From: CAXXOK01 sp963675655
GTDB lineage: Bacteria > Bacillota > Clostridia > Christensenellales > Aristaeellaceae
Direction: 5' to 3'
DNA length: 64,000 nt
Assembly (NCBI GenBank): GCA_963675655.1
Contig: OY776489.1
Coordinates: forward strand, 2,356,001 to 2,420,000
Shown: piece by piece, positions 15,751 through 23,879 of the stretch
How positions within the stretch are numbered: the stretch's first letter is position 1
How the letters are laid out: the number at the start of each line of letters is the position of its first letter
Position numbers and translations under genes: made by a program
Notes under the pieces: generated by a model
Databases searched by the model: none
Seen by the model: the letters and a program-made list of their open reading frames with translations, nothing else
What the model was told of the DNA's origin: nothing

Positions 15751-18700
15751 TCAGGGTGTCGGTTTTTGTTCCTTATGGCTTTGCTTTTGCTTTTCGATAA
15801 ACTCCCGTGTGAGAGTATGCACGCGGGTCAGAAGATCAATACAAAGCGGCAGCGCGGTATCCGGCGTAAGGCCAGATTGCTTAATCACCATTTCAGGCGG
15901 CTGCCGCATGCTGAAGGCAATGCGTTCGTCCGTTTGGGAAACGGCGGCGTACAGCGCCATCGGGTCTGGCAGGAATTTTTCGTCCAGCCGCAGGTGTACA
16001 CCGTCGTTGCGCAAGAACAGGTGGGTAACACCGAGCAGGCGGGTTACCGCGCGCAACTGGGCGATGTGCATCAGGTTTTGCACGGACTGGGGAATATCGC
16101 CGAAACGGTCAATTAGCTCTTCCTCGGTGTCCATACGTCCGGCTTCATCCTCAATCATGGCAATGCGTTTGTATATTTCGATACGCAGGGGTTCATCCGG
16201 CACATAGGTTTCCGGAAGGTAAGCGTCCACCGCAAGCTCCACGCGGGTATCCAGCTCCGGGGTTTCCTCATGGCCCTGCGCTTCGCCAACGGCTTGCTCG
16301 ATCAGCTTTACATACATATCGTATCCTACGGTGCTCAGGTGGCCATGCTGTTCCGGCCCTAGCACATCGCCCGCTCCGCGAATTTCCAGATCGCGCATTG
16401 CAATGCGGTATCCGGCGCCGAACTCTGTAAATTCTCGGATGGCGGAAAGGCGTTTTTCTGCCGTTTCGCTGAGCAGTTTATCGCGGCGTACGGTAAGGTA
16501 GGCATAGGCTTGCCGGTTGCTGCGGCCAACGCGGCCGCGGATTTGATAAAGCTGCGAAAGGCCAAAGCGATCCGCATCAAAAACGATCAGGGTGTTGGCT
16601 TCGGGCACATCCAGTCCGCTTTCGATAATGGTGGTGCACAGCAGGATATCAAAAGCCCCGGCATAAAAATCCAGCATTACATCCTCCAGCGCGTTCTCCC
16701 GCATTTGGCCGTGGGCAACGCCGATGCGTGCTTCCGGAACCAGCGCCTTGAGCCGCTCAAACATCCGCTCGATGGATCGTACGCGGTTGTACAGAAAGTA
16801 TACCTGCCCACCGCGCGCTAACTCCCGTCGAATGGCCTCGGCGATGATGGTTTCGTCGTATGGCGTCACATATGTTTTTACCGGTATCCGCTCTTCCGGC
16901 GGAGCTTCCAGTATGCTCATGTCCCGAATGCCGACCATGCTCATATGCAATGTGCGGGGAATGGGGGTCGCCGAAAGGGTGAGCACATCTACCTTGGTTT
17001 TCAGGTGCTTAATTGCTTCCTTATGGTTAACGCCGAAACGCTGCTCTTCATCCACAATTAACAGCCCGAGGTCTTTAAACTGCACGTCCTTGGCAAGCAG
17101 CCGGTGGGTGCCGACGAGCAGGTCGATTTTGCCTTCTTTAAGCCGGGCGATGATGTCGCGCTGCTCCTTGGGCGTACGGAAACGGCTGAGCATATCAAAC
17201 GTGACGGGGAAACCTGCAAAGCGCTTTTTCACGGTGTTCAGGTGCTGTTGAACTAAAATTGTCGTCGGGGCAAGGATGGCGACTTGTTTTCCGTCCAGCA
17301 CCGCTTTGAATGCAGCACGCAGGGCAACCTCGGTCTTGCCGTAGCCGACATCGCCGCACAGTAGGCGGTCCATGTTGCGGGGACTCTCCATATCGGAAAA
17401 AATCTGATCCACGCTCTGCTGCTGGTCAGCCGTCAGCTCATACGGAAACATATCCTCAAATTCCCGTTGCCACGGGGTTTCATGGCTGAAGGCATATCCT
17501 TGGGTGGTTTTACGCGCAGCATATAGTGCCGCCAGATCGAACGCCAGCTTTTTCAGCCCTGCTTTTACTTTATTCTTCTGGCGCCCCCACTCGCCACCGC
17601 CCAGACGGTTCAGCTTGGGCGCGCTGTGTTCCGCACCAATAAACTTTTGTACCCTGTCAAACTGATCGGTCGGCACGTACAATTTATCATTGCCCAAATA
17701 GCGGATGAGCAGATAATCCCGGGTTACGCCCTCGGTTTCGAGCTGTACCACGCCGTCAAAGATACCCACGCCGTGGATGTCGTGCACCACATAATCGCCC
17801 GCTTTTAAATCGGTAAACGATGCGATGCGTTCCCCGGCTTTTTGGTGCTTGCGGGCACGCTGATAGCTGGTGCCGAATAAATCGCTGTCCGAAACCAGAC
17901 AAAGCTTGGCTGCGCTGTTGCGAAACCCTTTGCCGATGCTGACCGGCAACAGGATAACTTCGCCCAGAACGGCATTGCCATCCAGCGTTTCCGCGTAGGT
18001 GGCAGGGGTACCCTGCTGCGCCAGCGCGCTAAGCAGGCGGCGGCCGCGCGCCTGACCGCCGGTGAGCAGCACGATTGCCATGCCCTGCTCTTTCCATGCG
18101 GCAATATCTTTGCACAGGGGTTCCAAACGGCTCTGGTAGGGCATTACAGGCTCGCTGGCAAAGTCCAGCGCAGTGGAGGGGGCAAACTGCCCCATGCCCC
18201 GTGTAAGCGTGCTAAGGGCTAATATGGGGTGCTGTTGCAGCGATTGCAGCAGATCTGGATATGAAAACAGCAACTCCTGCTGTACGGGGAAGGCATCGCC
18301 GCGGCGTTCGGCCTCCTCCCATTCTTCGTGAAAAGCATCGCGCTTGGCTTTTACGCGAACCTGTAATTGATCCGGCTGATCGACGAGGATAATAGGATGC
18401 TGCAAATAATCCGCAACCGTGCAGGTATGCTCGCAGAGAACGTTCATCCACATCGGCGCTGTACGGATGGGATGCCCTTCGCGTACGCGCTGCACATCGT
18501 CAAAGTGCCGCTTTTGCAATGCTTCACGCTCCTGCCGGGCGCGAGCATCCTGTGCGTCTGTCTGCGTAGTACGATGAACGCCATCGTGCTTGGCGGCGTC
18601 CAGCAAAGCGGCAGCAGCCAGCTCTTTTCCGGCGGAAGCGGCTTCCTCATCCATTGCATCCAGCGCGGAGAGAAACGCATCGGTAGCAAAAACTGGAGTA

Positions 18701-19479
18701 TCATCGCCGGATGCATCGCTGCCTGTTCCCACTGCTGTTTTTCCGTCCCGCAGTGCGGCTTGCAGCCTGCCTGCGGCGCTGTCGGCATCAGCAGGCAGGC
18801 ACTCGGTTGCGGGGGCAAGTATTACACTTTTTATACGCTCAATACTGCGCTGGCTGATGCAGTCAAAGCGGCGGATGGTATCCACTTCATCGCCAAAAAA
18901 CTCAATGCGCAGTGCTGCTGTTTCATTGGGTGGAAAAACATCCAAAATATCGCCGCGCATGGCGCATTGTCCCTTGCCCTCCACCATGGGTACGCGCTCG
19001 TATCCATTGCGTACAAGGCGGTCCATCAGCTGCACTGGGGACAGTATATCGCTTTCTGAAAGCCGGATGGCTGCAGCCCGAAAGCGGTCCGGCGCGCAGC
19101 AGCGGTCCAGCGCACCTTCGGCAGACAGGCAAAGTACCTTGGCCTGCCCGCTGATGGCTTGGGACAGTACGCCAAGCCGTTGCCAGGTACTTTCCTGGCT
19201 GGAAGCAGCCCGGCTGAACTGTACATCCCGCGTCGGGAGCATGGCGGCTCCGCCACCGATGAGCCGGTTAATGTCTTGCGTATGCTTTTGGGCGGTCAAT
19301 TCCGTAGGGGATAGCAGCAGTACCGGGCGACCGGTACGGTGTGCCAACGCGGCGGCAAAAAAAGGCCGCTCGCCTTCGGCCATTCCGCTTAACGCGATGC
19401 AGTTTTGCCGGTTCAGTCCAGAGAGCAGTTCTTTCCATTGCGGCAGCGCAGAATATGCGCTGAATAAGCCTTCGTTCAT
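15751..19479 (-). CDS. mfd: transcription-repair coupling factor
   Basis: Removes RNA polymerase stalled at DNA damage and recruits nucleotide excision repair. At 1242 aa it is slightly longer than typical Mfd (about 1150-1180). Order: UvrB-like N-terminal modules (residues 1-about 380), polymerase-interacting domain with DYVVHDIHGVGIFDGV at about residue 555, translocase motor with Walker A GDVGYGKTEVA, DEEQRFGV box, SATPIPRTLHMS, motif VI QIRGRVGRSNRQAYAY, and the C-terminal TRCF domain (YLPETYVPDEPLRIEIYKRIA). The start is ATG 19479, which overlaps the pth stop as ATGA; the longer ORF reaching 19620 is in-frame sequence under pth. Coupled to pth as in many Firmicutes. Confidence 0.97.
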   Translation of the reverse strand: MNEGLFSAYSALPQWKELLSGLNRQNCIALSGMAEGERPFFAAALAHRTGRPVLLLSPTELTAQKHTQDINRLIGGGAAMLPTRDVQFSRAASSQESTWQRLGVLSQAISGQAKVLCLSAEGALDRCCAPDRFRAAAIRLSESDILSPVQLMDRLVRNGYERVPMVEGKGQCAMRGDILDVFPPNETAALRIEFFGDEVDTIRRFDCISQRSIERIKSVILAPATECLPADADSAAGRLQAALRDGKTAVGTGSDASGDDTPVFATDAFLSALDAMDEEAASAGKELAAAALLDAAKHDGVHRTTQTDAQDARARQEREALQKRHFDDVQRVREGHPIRTAPMWMNVLCEHTCTVADYLQHPIILVDQPDQLQVRVKAKRDAFHEEWEEAERRGDAFPVQQELLFSYPDLLQSLQQHPILALSTLTRGMGQFAPSTALDFASEPVMPYQSRLEPLCKDIAAWKEQGMAIVLLTGGQARGRRLLSALAQQGTPATYAETLDGNAVLGEVILLPVSIGKGFRNSAAKLCLVSDSDLFGTSYQRARKHQKAGERIASFTDLKAGDYVVHDIHGVGIFDGVVQLETEGVTRDYLLIRYLGNDKLYVPTDQFDRVQKFIGAEHSAPKLNRLGGGEWGRQKNKVKAGLKKLAFDLAALYAARKTTQGYAFSHETPWQREFEDMFPYELTADQQQSVDQIFSDMESPRNMDRLLCGDVGYGKTEVALRAAFKAVLDGKQVAILAPTTILVQQHLNTVKKRFAGFPVTFDMLSRFRTPKEQRDIIARLKEGKIDLLVGTHRLLAKDVQFKDLGLLIVDEEQRFGVNHKEAIKHLKTKVDVLTLSATPIPRTLHMSMVGIRDMSILEAPPEERIPVKTYVTPYDETIIAEAIRRELARGGQVYFLYNRVRSIERMFERLKALVPEARIGVAHGQMRENALEDVMLDFYAGAFDILLCTTIIESGLDVPEANTLIVFDADRFGLSQLYQIRGRVGRSNRQAYAYLTVRRDKLLSETAEKRLSAIREFTEFGAGYRIAMRDLEIRGAGDVLGPEQHGHLSTVGYDMYVKLIEQAVGEAQGHEETPELDTRVELAVDAYLPETYVPDEPLRIEIYKRIAMIEDEAGRMDTEEELIDRFGDIPQSVQNLMHIAQLRAVTRLLGVTHLFLRNDGVHLRLDEKFLPDPMALYAAVSQTDERIAFSMRQPPEMVIKQSGLTPDTALPLCIDLLTRVHTLTREFIEKQKQSHKEQKPTP

Positions 19480-20135
19480 TCGGTTTCTCCTGTGGGTTGC
19501 GGGGGGATGGCGGAGGGTGCGGCCGGCTGGTCGGCAGGCTGTGGCTTCGGTGGTTTTGGCGGCTTGGGCTTTTTGGTATTGTAGCGGTTCATGGCGGTGT
19601 TGATGCCGCTTTTCATCCATGCCATTGCCGCATCAGCCGCCAGCAGATAGGCATCGTACGCTGTTTGGCGCTCTTCGGGGGTGTTGTAATGCGAAAGCAC
19701 CCAGTCCGCCAACTCATACTGGGCGGGCTTACTGCCGATGCCGACCCGGATGCGGGGAAAATCGACAGCGCCAATACATTCTACAATACTGCGCATCCCG
19801 TTATGCGTGCCTGCACTGCCGTTTGGACGGATGCGGAGCCACCCAAAAGGCAAGTCGATATCGTCGTAAACCACCATCAACCGTTCTGGTGGTAATTTAT
19901 ACCATGCAAGCAGTTGACGCACGGCCTCTCCGCTTAAATTCATATACGTTTGCGGCAGGCAAAGCACTACTTTTTCACCCGCATATTGCCCTTCGCCAAT
20001 GAGAGCATTACCTTTGCTGCGGGTAATGGAAATTTGCAGTTTCTCCGCAAGCAGCGTTAACACGTCAAAGCCGACGTTATGGCGTGTATGGGCATATTTC
20101 TCACCGGGATTGCCCAAACCGACGATTAAAAACAT
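19476..20135 (-). CDS. pth: peptidyl-tRNA hydrolase with Pro/Lys-rich tail
   Basis: Releases peptides from peptidyl-tRNA that drops off ribosomes. The catalytic core (residues 1-about 187) has GLGNPGEKYAHTRHNVGF with the active His, and VVYDDIDLPFG with the catalytic Asp. A tail of some 30 residues made of KPPK/QPA/PTG repeats follows and is not part of the usual 185-200 aa enzyme. It overlaps mfd by four bases (ATGA). The position between glmU and mfd matches the Bacillus order, with spoVG, prs and ctc missing. Confidence 0.97.
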   Translation of the reverse strand: MFLIVGLGNPGEKYAHTRHNVGFDVLTLLAEKLQISITRSKGNALIGEGQYAGEKVVLCLPQTYMNLSGEAVRQLLAWYKLPPERLMVVYDDIDLPFGWLRIRPNGSAGTHNGMRSIVECIGAVDFPRIRVGIGSKPAQYELADWVLSHYNTPEERQTAYDAYLLAADAAMAWMKSGINTAMNRYNTKKPKPPKPPKPQPADQPAAPSAIPPQPTGETE

Positions 20136-20235
20136 AGTTCCTCCCCTGTTATATACACGACGTAAGGCGAGGGTGGTGACCCACCCCCGCTTTGCAATTA
20201 GGCTTTTCAGCCGAAGGCATTCTTTTCGACGCGAG

Positions 20236-21375
20236 TTATAGTTTTCCCTGCTCCTTGCGCTGTTTTACCCAATCCTCTTTGATCGCTCCGCGCGCGCGCG
20301 CAATATACAGTGCATCGGCGGGCACATCCTCGGTTACGGTGCCACCGGCGGCAAGAAAGGCGTTCTCCCCAATGTGCACCGGTGCGACCAGGTTGCAGTT
20401 GCAGCCGATAAAAGCATGATCGTCCACAATAGAGCGCTGTTTTACTTTACCATCATAGTTCACAAACACGACGCCGCAACCCAGGTTGATGTGCTTGCCC
20501 AAATCGCTATCGCCCACATATGTCAGGTGGCTTACCTTGGTACCGTCGCCAATGTTGCTATTTTTAATTTCCACAAAGTCGCCAACGCGGCAATGTTCGC
20601 CGATCGCCGTATCCGGGCGCAGATAAGCAAAGGGGCCGACTGTGGTATGCGCGCCAACGCGGCAGTGCAGCAATACGCTGTTTTCCACGGTTACCCCCTC
20701 GCCGATTTCGGCGCAATCCATACGGTTGTTGGGGTAAAGCATACAACCAGTGCCAATAACGGTTTTTCCCTGTAGGGTATTACCCGCGTAAACCGTTGTA
20801 CCGGCGCCGATTTGCACACCCGCCTCAATAACGGTGCGCTCCGGATCCAGCACGATAACGCCGTTTGCAATATGTTTACGAACAATCGCATCCCGTAGCA
20901 GGCGGTACGCTGCGCCGTAGCTTTCGGCATCGACAACGGATACATATGCATTGGGATTTTGTGCGTGTACCACTTTCACAGCATGTCCCTGTTCATTAAG
21001 CGATTCCAGCAAATCAACGAGTGCGACCGAAGCATTATCCGCAAGAGCGTGTAGCAGGGTAGCGGGCACAGCCATTGCAAGCGGCGTGACCATATCTTCC
21101 ATGAGAACGGCGGCAGGCCGTGTTGCCTGCGCTAGCGCACGGAAGGTGGTGGCATTCAGACACGGAGCATTTTCAGATACCAGCAACACGTTCTCCAGAT
21201 TGTCCGTAAGCAGGGGGGCAAGCGCCTTTGCATTCCCAGTGGGCAGCACAGCGGTTTCAAGCCCGGCATCGGCAAGATTAAGTATCACATGCTCGCCGCA
21301 GGTTTTTCCAAGCAGGGGGAGTGCGGCAAATGTGTTGGCTGTGGAAGGGACAAGGATACCTATGGATTTTTGCAT
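20236..21375 (-). CDS. glmU: GlmU-like acetyltransferase with degenerate N-terminal domain
   Basis: The left-handed beta helix (about residues 170-379) is a well conserved GlmU acetyltransferase that makes N-acetylglucosamine-1-phosphate: YLRPDTAIG, KNSNIGDGTKVSHLTYVGDSDLG, NYDG and NLVAPVHIG are in place. The first 165 residues replace the uridylyltransferase domain, normally about 230 residues starting LAAGxGTRM; here that motif and the UTP-binding residues are absent, although the PNAYVSVVDAESY and RDAIVRKHIANGV parts remain. The total of 379 aa is short of the usual 450. The start is ATG 21375 (AGAGG eight bases before) and not GTG 21384. Either a separate uridylyltransferase exists or the enzyme is monofunctional. 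Confidence 0.88.
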   Translation of the reverse strand: MQKSIGILVPSTANTFAALPLLGKTCGEHVILNLADAGLETAVLPTGNAKALAPLLTDNLENVLLVSENAPCLNATTFRALAQATRPAAVLMEDMVTPLAMAVPATLLHALADNASVALVDLLESLNEQGHAVKVVHAQNPNAYVSVVDAESYGAAYRLLRDAIVRKHIANGVIVLDPERTVIEAGVQIGAGTTVYAGNTLQGKTVIGTGCMLYPNNRMDCAEIGEGVTVENSVLLHCRVGAHTTVGPFAYLRPDTAIGEHCRVGDFVEIKNSNIGDGTKVSHLTYVGDSDLGKHINLGCGVVFVNYDGKVKQRSIVDDHAFIGCNCNLVAPVHIGENAFLAAGGTVTEDVPADALYIARARGAIKEDWVKQRKEQGKL

Positions 21376-21399
21376 ACATAACACCTCTATATAACTTGG

Positions 21400-22221
21400 T
21401 CAATCAGCCAGCCAATCGGCGGGACGTACAGTAAGGGTTTCGGGCGCATCCGGGGATACATCCATCACCATCAATACTTTTTCACCCTGAACCCGTTTAT
21501 GCCCGGGGGATGCCGTTGCCATAACAAACGCCATGCCGGCAACCGTAACCCCGAACTCGTTCATCAGATCCGTCATGCCTTTGGCAGTTCCGCCGCCCTT
21601 GATAAAATCGTCCACGATCAACGCGCGCTGCCCGGCTTTCACAGCGCGGCGGCTGAGGCTCATGGTTTCCAAATGCCCGGATGAGCCTGTAACATAGTTT
21701 ATATTGACGGCGGAGCCTTCGTATACGTTGCTGCTGCGCCGCGCTATCACCAGCGGCACGCCAAGGGCTTCGGCGGTCATCAGCGCCACGGGAATACCTT
21801 TGGTCTCCATGGTTAGTACAAAATCAGGCGCAGTGCCATAATACTGGCTGGCTAAAATAATGCCCATACCACGTACGATGGAGGGGGTGCTGAGAATATC
21901 GGATAAGTAGAGAAAACCGCCCGCAAGCAAGCGGGAAGGACGTGCCAGTTCTTCACATAAATCGCTGATGAGCTGGCGGGCTTCGGTTTCGCCCATCATC
22001 GGCCGGTAGCGTACGCCCCCGGCTGCGCCGGTTACCGTATCCAGTTTACCCAGCTCAAAACGTGCAAACACGCCTTTTAGCATGTCGATATCTTCACTCA
22101 TGGTTGATTTGGCTGCGCCGAACATGCTGCAAAAATGTGATAAGGTAAAAATATGGTTTGGCGATGCTGTGACGATCTTGGTCAGCGCGGCGACGCGCTC
22201 GTTTCGGCGAATCCTGTCCAA
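21400..22221 (-). CDS. purR: purine operon repressor (Bacillus PurR type)
   Basis: A 273-aa regulator of purine synthesis genes. Residues 1-75 form a winged helix (RRNERVAALTKIV ... FCSMFGAAKSTMSEDIDML). Residues 80-273 are a phosphoribosyltransferase-like domain with the PRPP-binding loop ALIVDDFIKGGGTAKG, used as a sensor and not as an enzyme in the family. Immediately upstream of glmU (24 bp), as in Bacillus where purR heads this cluster. Its promoter faces away from recO. Confidence 0.96.
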   Translation of the reverse strand: MDRIRRNERVAALTKIVTASPNHIFTLSHFCSMFGAAKSTMSEDIDMLKGVFARFELGKLDTVTGAAGGVRYRPMMGETEARQLISDLCEELARPSRLLAGGFLYLSDILSTPSIVRGMGIILASQYYGTAPDFVLTMETKGIPVALMTAEALGVPLVIARRSSNVYEGSAVNINYVTGSSGHLETMSLSRRAVKAGQRALIVDDFIKGGGTAKGMTDLMNEFGVTVAGMAFVMATASPGHKRVQGEKVLMVMDVSPDAPETLTVRPADWLAD

Positions 22222-22253
22222 GTTCGTAGCCTCCTTATGGAAAGATTACCCAT

Positions 22254-22283
22254 AGTATAGCATATAATGACGAATGATGACAA
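22254..22283 (-). promoter_or_regulatory. purR promoter
   Basis: On the minus strand TTGTCA (22278-22283), 18 bp, TATACT (22254-22259), 33 bp before the purR start. Confidence 0.7.
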
Positions 22284-22346
22284 TTTAAAATTATGAAATG
22301 TTCGGAAAAAATAAGCCAAATTCCAATGCGGCAGGCTACGCTTCTC

Positions 22347-22375
22347 TTTCGAATACAAGCGGGGAGTGGTATAAT
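22347..22375 (+). promoter_or_regulatory. recO promoter
   Basis: A clear -10 TATAAT (22370-22375) preceded at 17 bp by a weak -35, TTTCGA. It lies 59 bp before the recO start. Confidence 0.5.
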
Positions 22376-22433
22376 AACCGGGAGAATACAAGCTGTGAAA
22401 ACTGGATTTTCACCTTGCAATACAGGAGGATGT

Positions 22434-23156
22434 ATGCCGTCGATCAACTTGCAGGGTGTAGTGCTGCGCTATGCCAACTATCGGGAGCATGATCGGATGC
22501 TGACACTGCTCACCCCCAATCATGGCCGGGTGGATGTGCTTTCCCGCGGATGCCGCAGGCCGAAAAGCGCGCTGCTGACGGGAAGCGAACTGTTTGTGCA
22601 CGGTGAATTTACTGTATTCCAAAACAAAGACCGTTTTACGCTTACCGCCTGCGCACCGGAGGATACGTTTTATCCCCTGCGGATGGATCCGTACCGGCTG
22701 ACCTGCGCCATGTACCTGCTCAGTCTGGCGCAATCCGCCGCCCAGCCGGAGGAACCGGCGGAACGTTTATTTGCTTTGTTGCTATCGGGTCTTTACCACT
22801 TAACATACCGCGAAGAAGAACCGCCCCTTGCCGTTGTCAGCACATTTCTGTTGTTATTCGCTGCTGAAATTGGATATAAACCACGCCTGAACCATTGTGT
22901 ACGCTGCGGTAAACCCATCTTGCCCGGTCATGGCGCACGGCTTGATATTGAAGCGGGTGGATTATGCTGTGCTGCCTGCGCCGCGGCAGAACAATACCCG
23001 CTGAGCACTGCACAGATCCAGCGGATGAGGGACATACTGCAATTTGGTTTTGACGGGGAACTTTGCAAAGAAGATAAGGCTTTGTTTGAAGCCTTACGCC
23101 GCTATGTAGAAAGCAGGTTGGAGACCTGTATTAAATGCAGTCAATTTTTACCGTAA
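22434..23156 (+). CDS. recO: DNA repair protein RecO
   Basis: Helps load RecA onto single-stranded DNA with RecR in recombinational repair. A 240-aa protein with an N-terminal OB fold (GVVLRYANYREHDRMLTLLTPNHGRV), a helical middle, and a four-cysteine zinc site (CVRCGK ... CCAAC) in the C-terminal domain. The start is ATG 22434 just after AGGAGG; the track upstream to 22293 is in-frame leader. Divergent from purR. Confidence 0.95.
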   Translation: MPSINLQGVVLRYANYREHDRMLTLLTPNHGRVDVLSRGCRRPKSALLTGSELFVHGEFTVFQNKDRFTLTACAPEDTFYPLRMDPYRLTCAMYLLSLAQSAAQPEEPAERLFALLLSGLYHLTYREEEPPLAVVSTFLLLFAAEIGYKPRLNHCVRCGKPILPGHGARLDIEAGGLCCAACAAAEQYPLSTAQIQRMRDILQFGFDGELCKEDKALFEALRRYVESRLETCIKCSQFLP

Positions 23157-23214
23157 CAGCGAACAAATGATATGCATGTTAAACCGAAAACTGGAACATA
23201 AAAAAGTACGGCTA

Positions 23215-23574
23215 TTATCCAATTTGCCGCCGGATGGCCGCAAAGGATTCCTCGCTGATGTTATGTTCGATTTTACAAGCGTCTTCGGCAGCAATTTTTG
23301 CGTCCACGCCGATTTGCTGTAAAAAAACCGTCAGGACTTGATGGCGCTCATATATCCGTTCCGCAATCTGCAGCCCTTTGGGCAGCAGCGTGATTAAGCC
23401 GTCCTTATCCATGGAGATATAGCCGTTTTCCCGTAAGCGCTTGGTAGCATAACTTACGCTGGGTTTGGTAACGCCCAGTGCCTCTGCAATATCGATGGAA
23501 CGAATATAACCATGCTGTTCGTTCATGATCAGCATCGTTTCCAAATAATCTTCGGACGACTGATGTATCTCCAT
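23215..23574 (-). CDS. DtxR/MntR family metal-dependent regulator
   Basis: A 119-aa metal-responsive DNA-binding protein. Winged helix at residues 1-65 (SSEDYLETMLIMNEQHGYIRSIDIAEALGVTKPSVSYATKRLRENGYI), then a metal-binding and dimerisation domain with ERHQVLTVFLQQIGVD and the EDACKIEHNISEESF ligand segment. It lacks the SH3-like third domain of DtxR and is shorter than MntR (142 aa). It lies 159 bp beyond the end of the iron-uptake genes on the same strand. Two palindromes there resemble sites for this family, so it is the natural candidate to control feo; iron rather than manganese is inferred from that context. Confidence 0.9.
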   Translation of the reverse strand: MEIHQSSEDYLETMLIMNEQHGYIRSIDIAEALGVTKPSVSYATKRLRENGYISMDKDGLITLLPKGLQIAERIYERHQVLTVFLQQIGVDAKIAAEDACKIEHNISEESFAAIRRQIG

Positions 23575-23690
23575 AGTTTTCGCCTCATTTCTTATATATC
23601 AGCGTAACACAGCACCTGTGAAAAAGCAATTGTAGAAATAAGGAAGCAGCGTAATGGTATCCATTCACAGAAGGTATAGACAATAGGTAA

Positions 23691-23726
23691 GAAAACGGGA
23701 CGCAACTATGCTGCGTCCCGTTTTCT
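23691..23726 (-). terminator. terminator of the feo operon
   Basis: GAAAACGGGACGCA and TGCGTCCCGTTTTC form a 14-bp perfect stem with T-rich flanks. It sits just after the small Cys-rich gene. Confidence 0.8.
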
Positions 23727-23732
23727 TAGCAA

Positions 23733-23879
23733 CTATTTTGCGTGCATTCCGCACGCGCCGTGGCAATGATCACAGCTTCCACTGCAACAGCCTTTGCCTT
23801 TTCTGCGGTCGGAAACTATCTTCCAGATAATCGCGATTACTGCCAGTAGCAGTACGCCGCTAACGATCCATGTTGCCAT
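23733..23879 (-). CDS. FeoB-associated Cys-rich membrane protein
   Basis: A 48-aa protein too short for usual ORF finders. One N-terminal membrane helix (WIVSGVLLLAVIAIIW) is followed by a basic KRRK-like stretch and a cysteine-rich tail CCSGSCDHCHGACG. This is the plan of the small FeoB-associated Cys-rich proteins found at the ends of clostridial feo operons, possibly a metal or redox partner of FeoB. Its ATG shares one base with the feoB stop (TAATG), a sign of translational coupling. Confidence 0.88.
   Translation of the reverse strand: MATWIVSGVLLLAVIAIIWKIVSDRRKGKGCCSGSCDHCHGACGMHAK

Noticed and set aside
19480..19620. N-terminal extension of Mfd
   Set aside because: The sequence lies within pth, is arginine/proline-rich nonsense in this frame, and a coupled ATGA start exists at 19479.
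20168..20191. Terminator between glmU and pth
   Set aside because: A GCGAGGGTGG/CCACCCCCGC hairpin exists but has no T-run, and the genes are most likely one operon.
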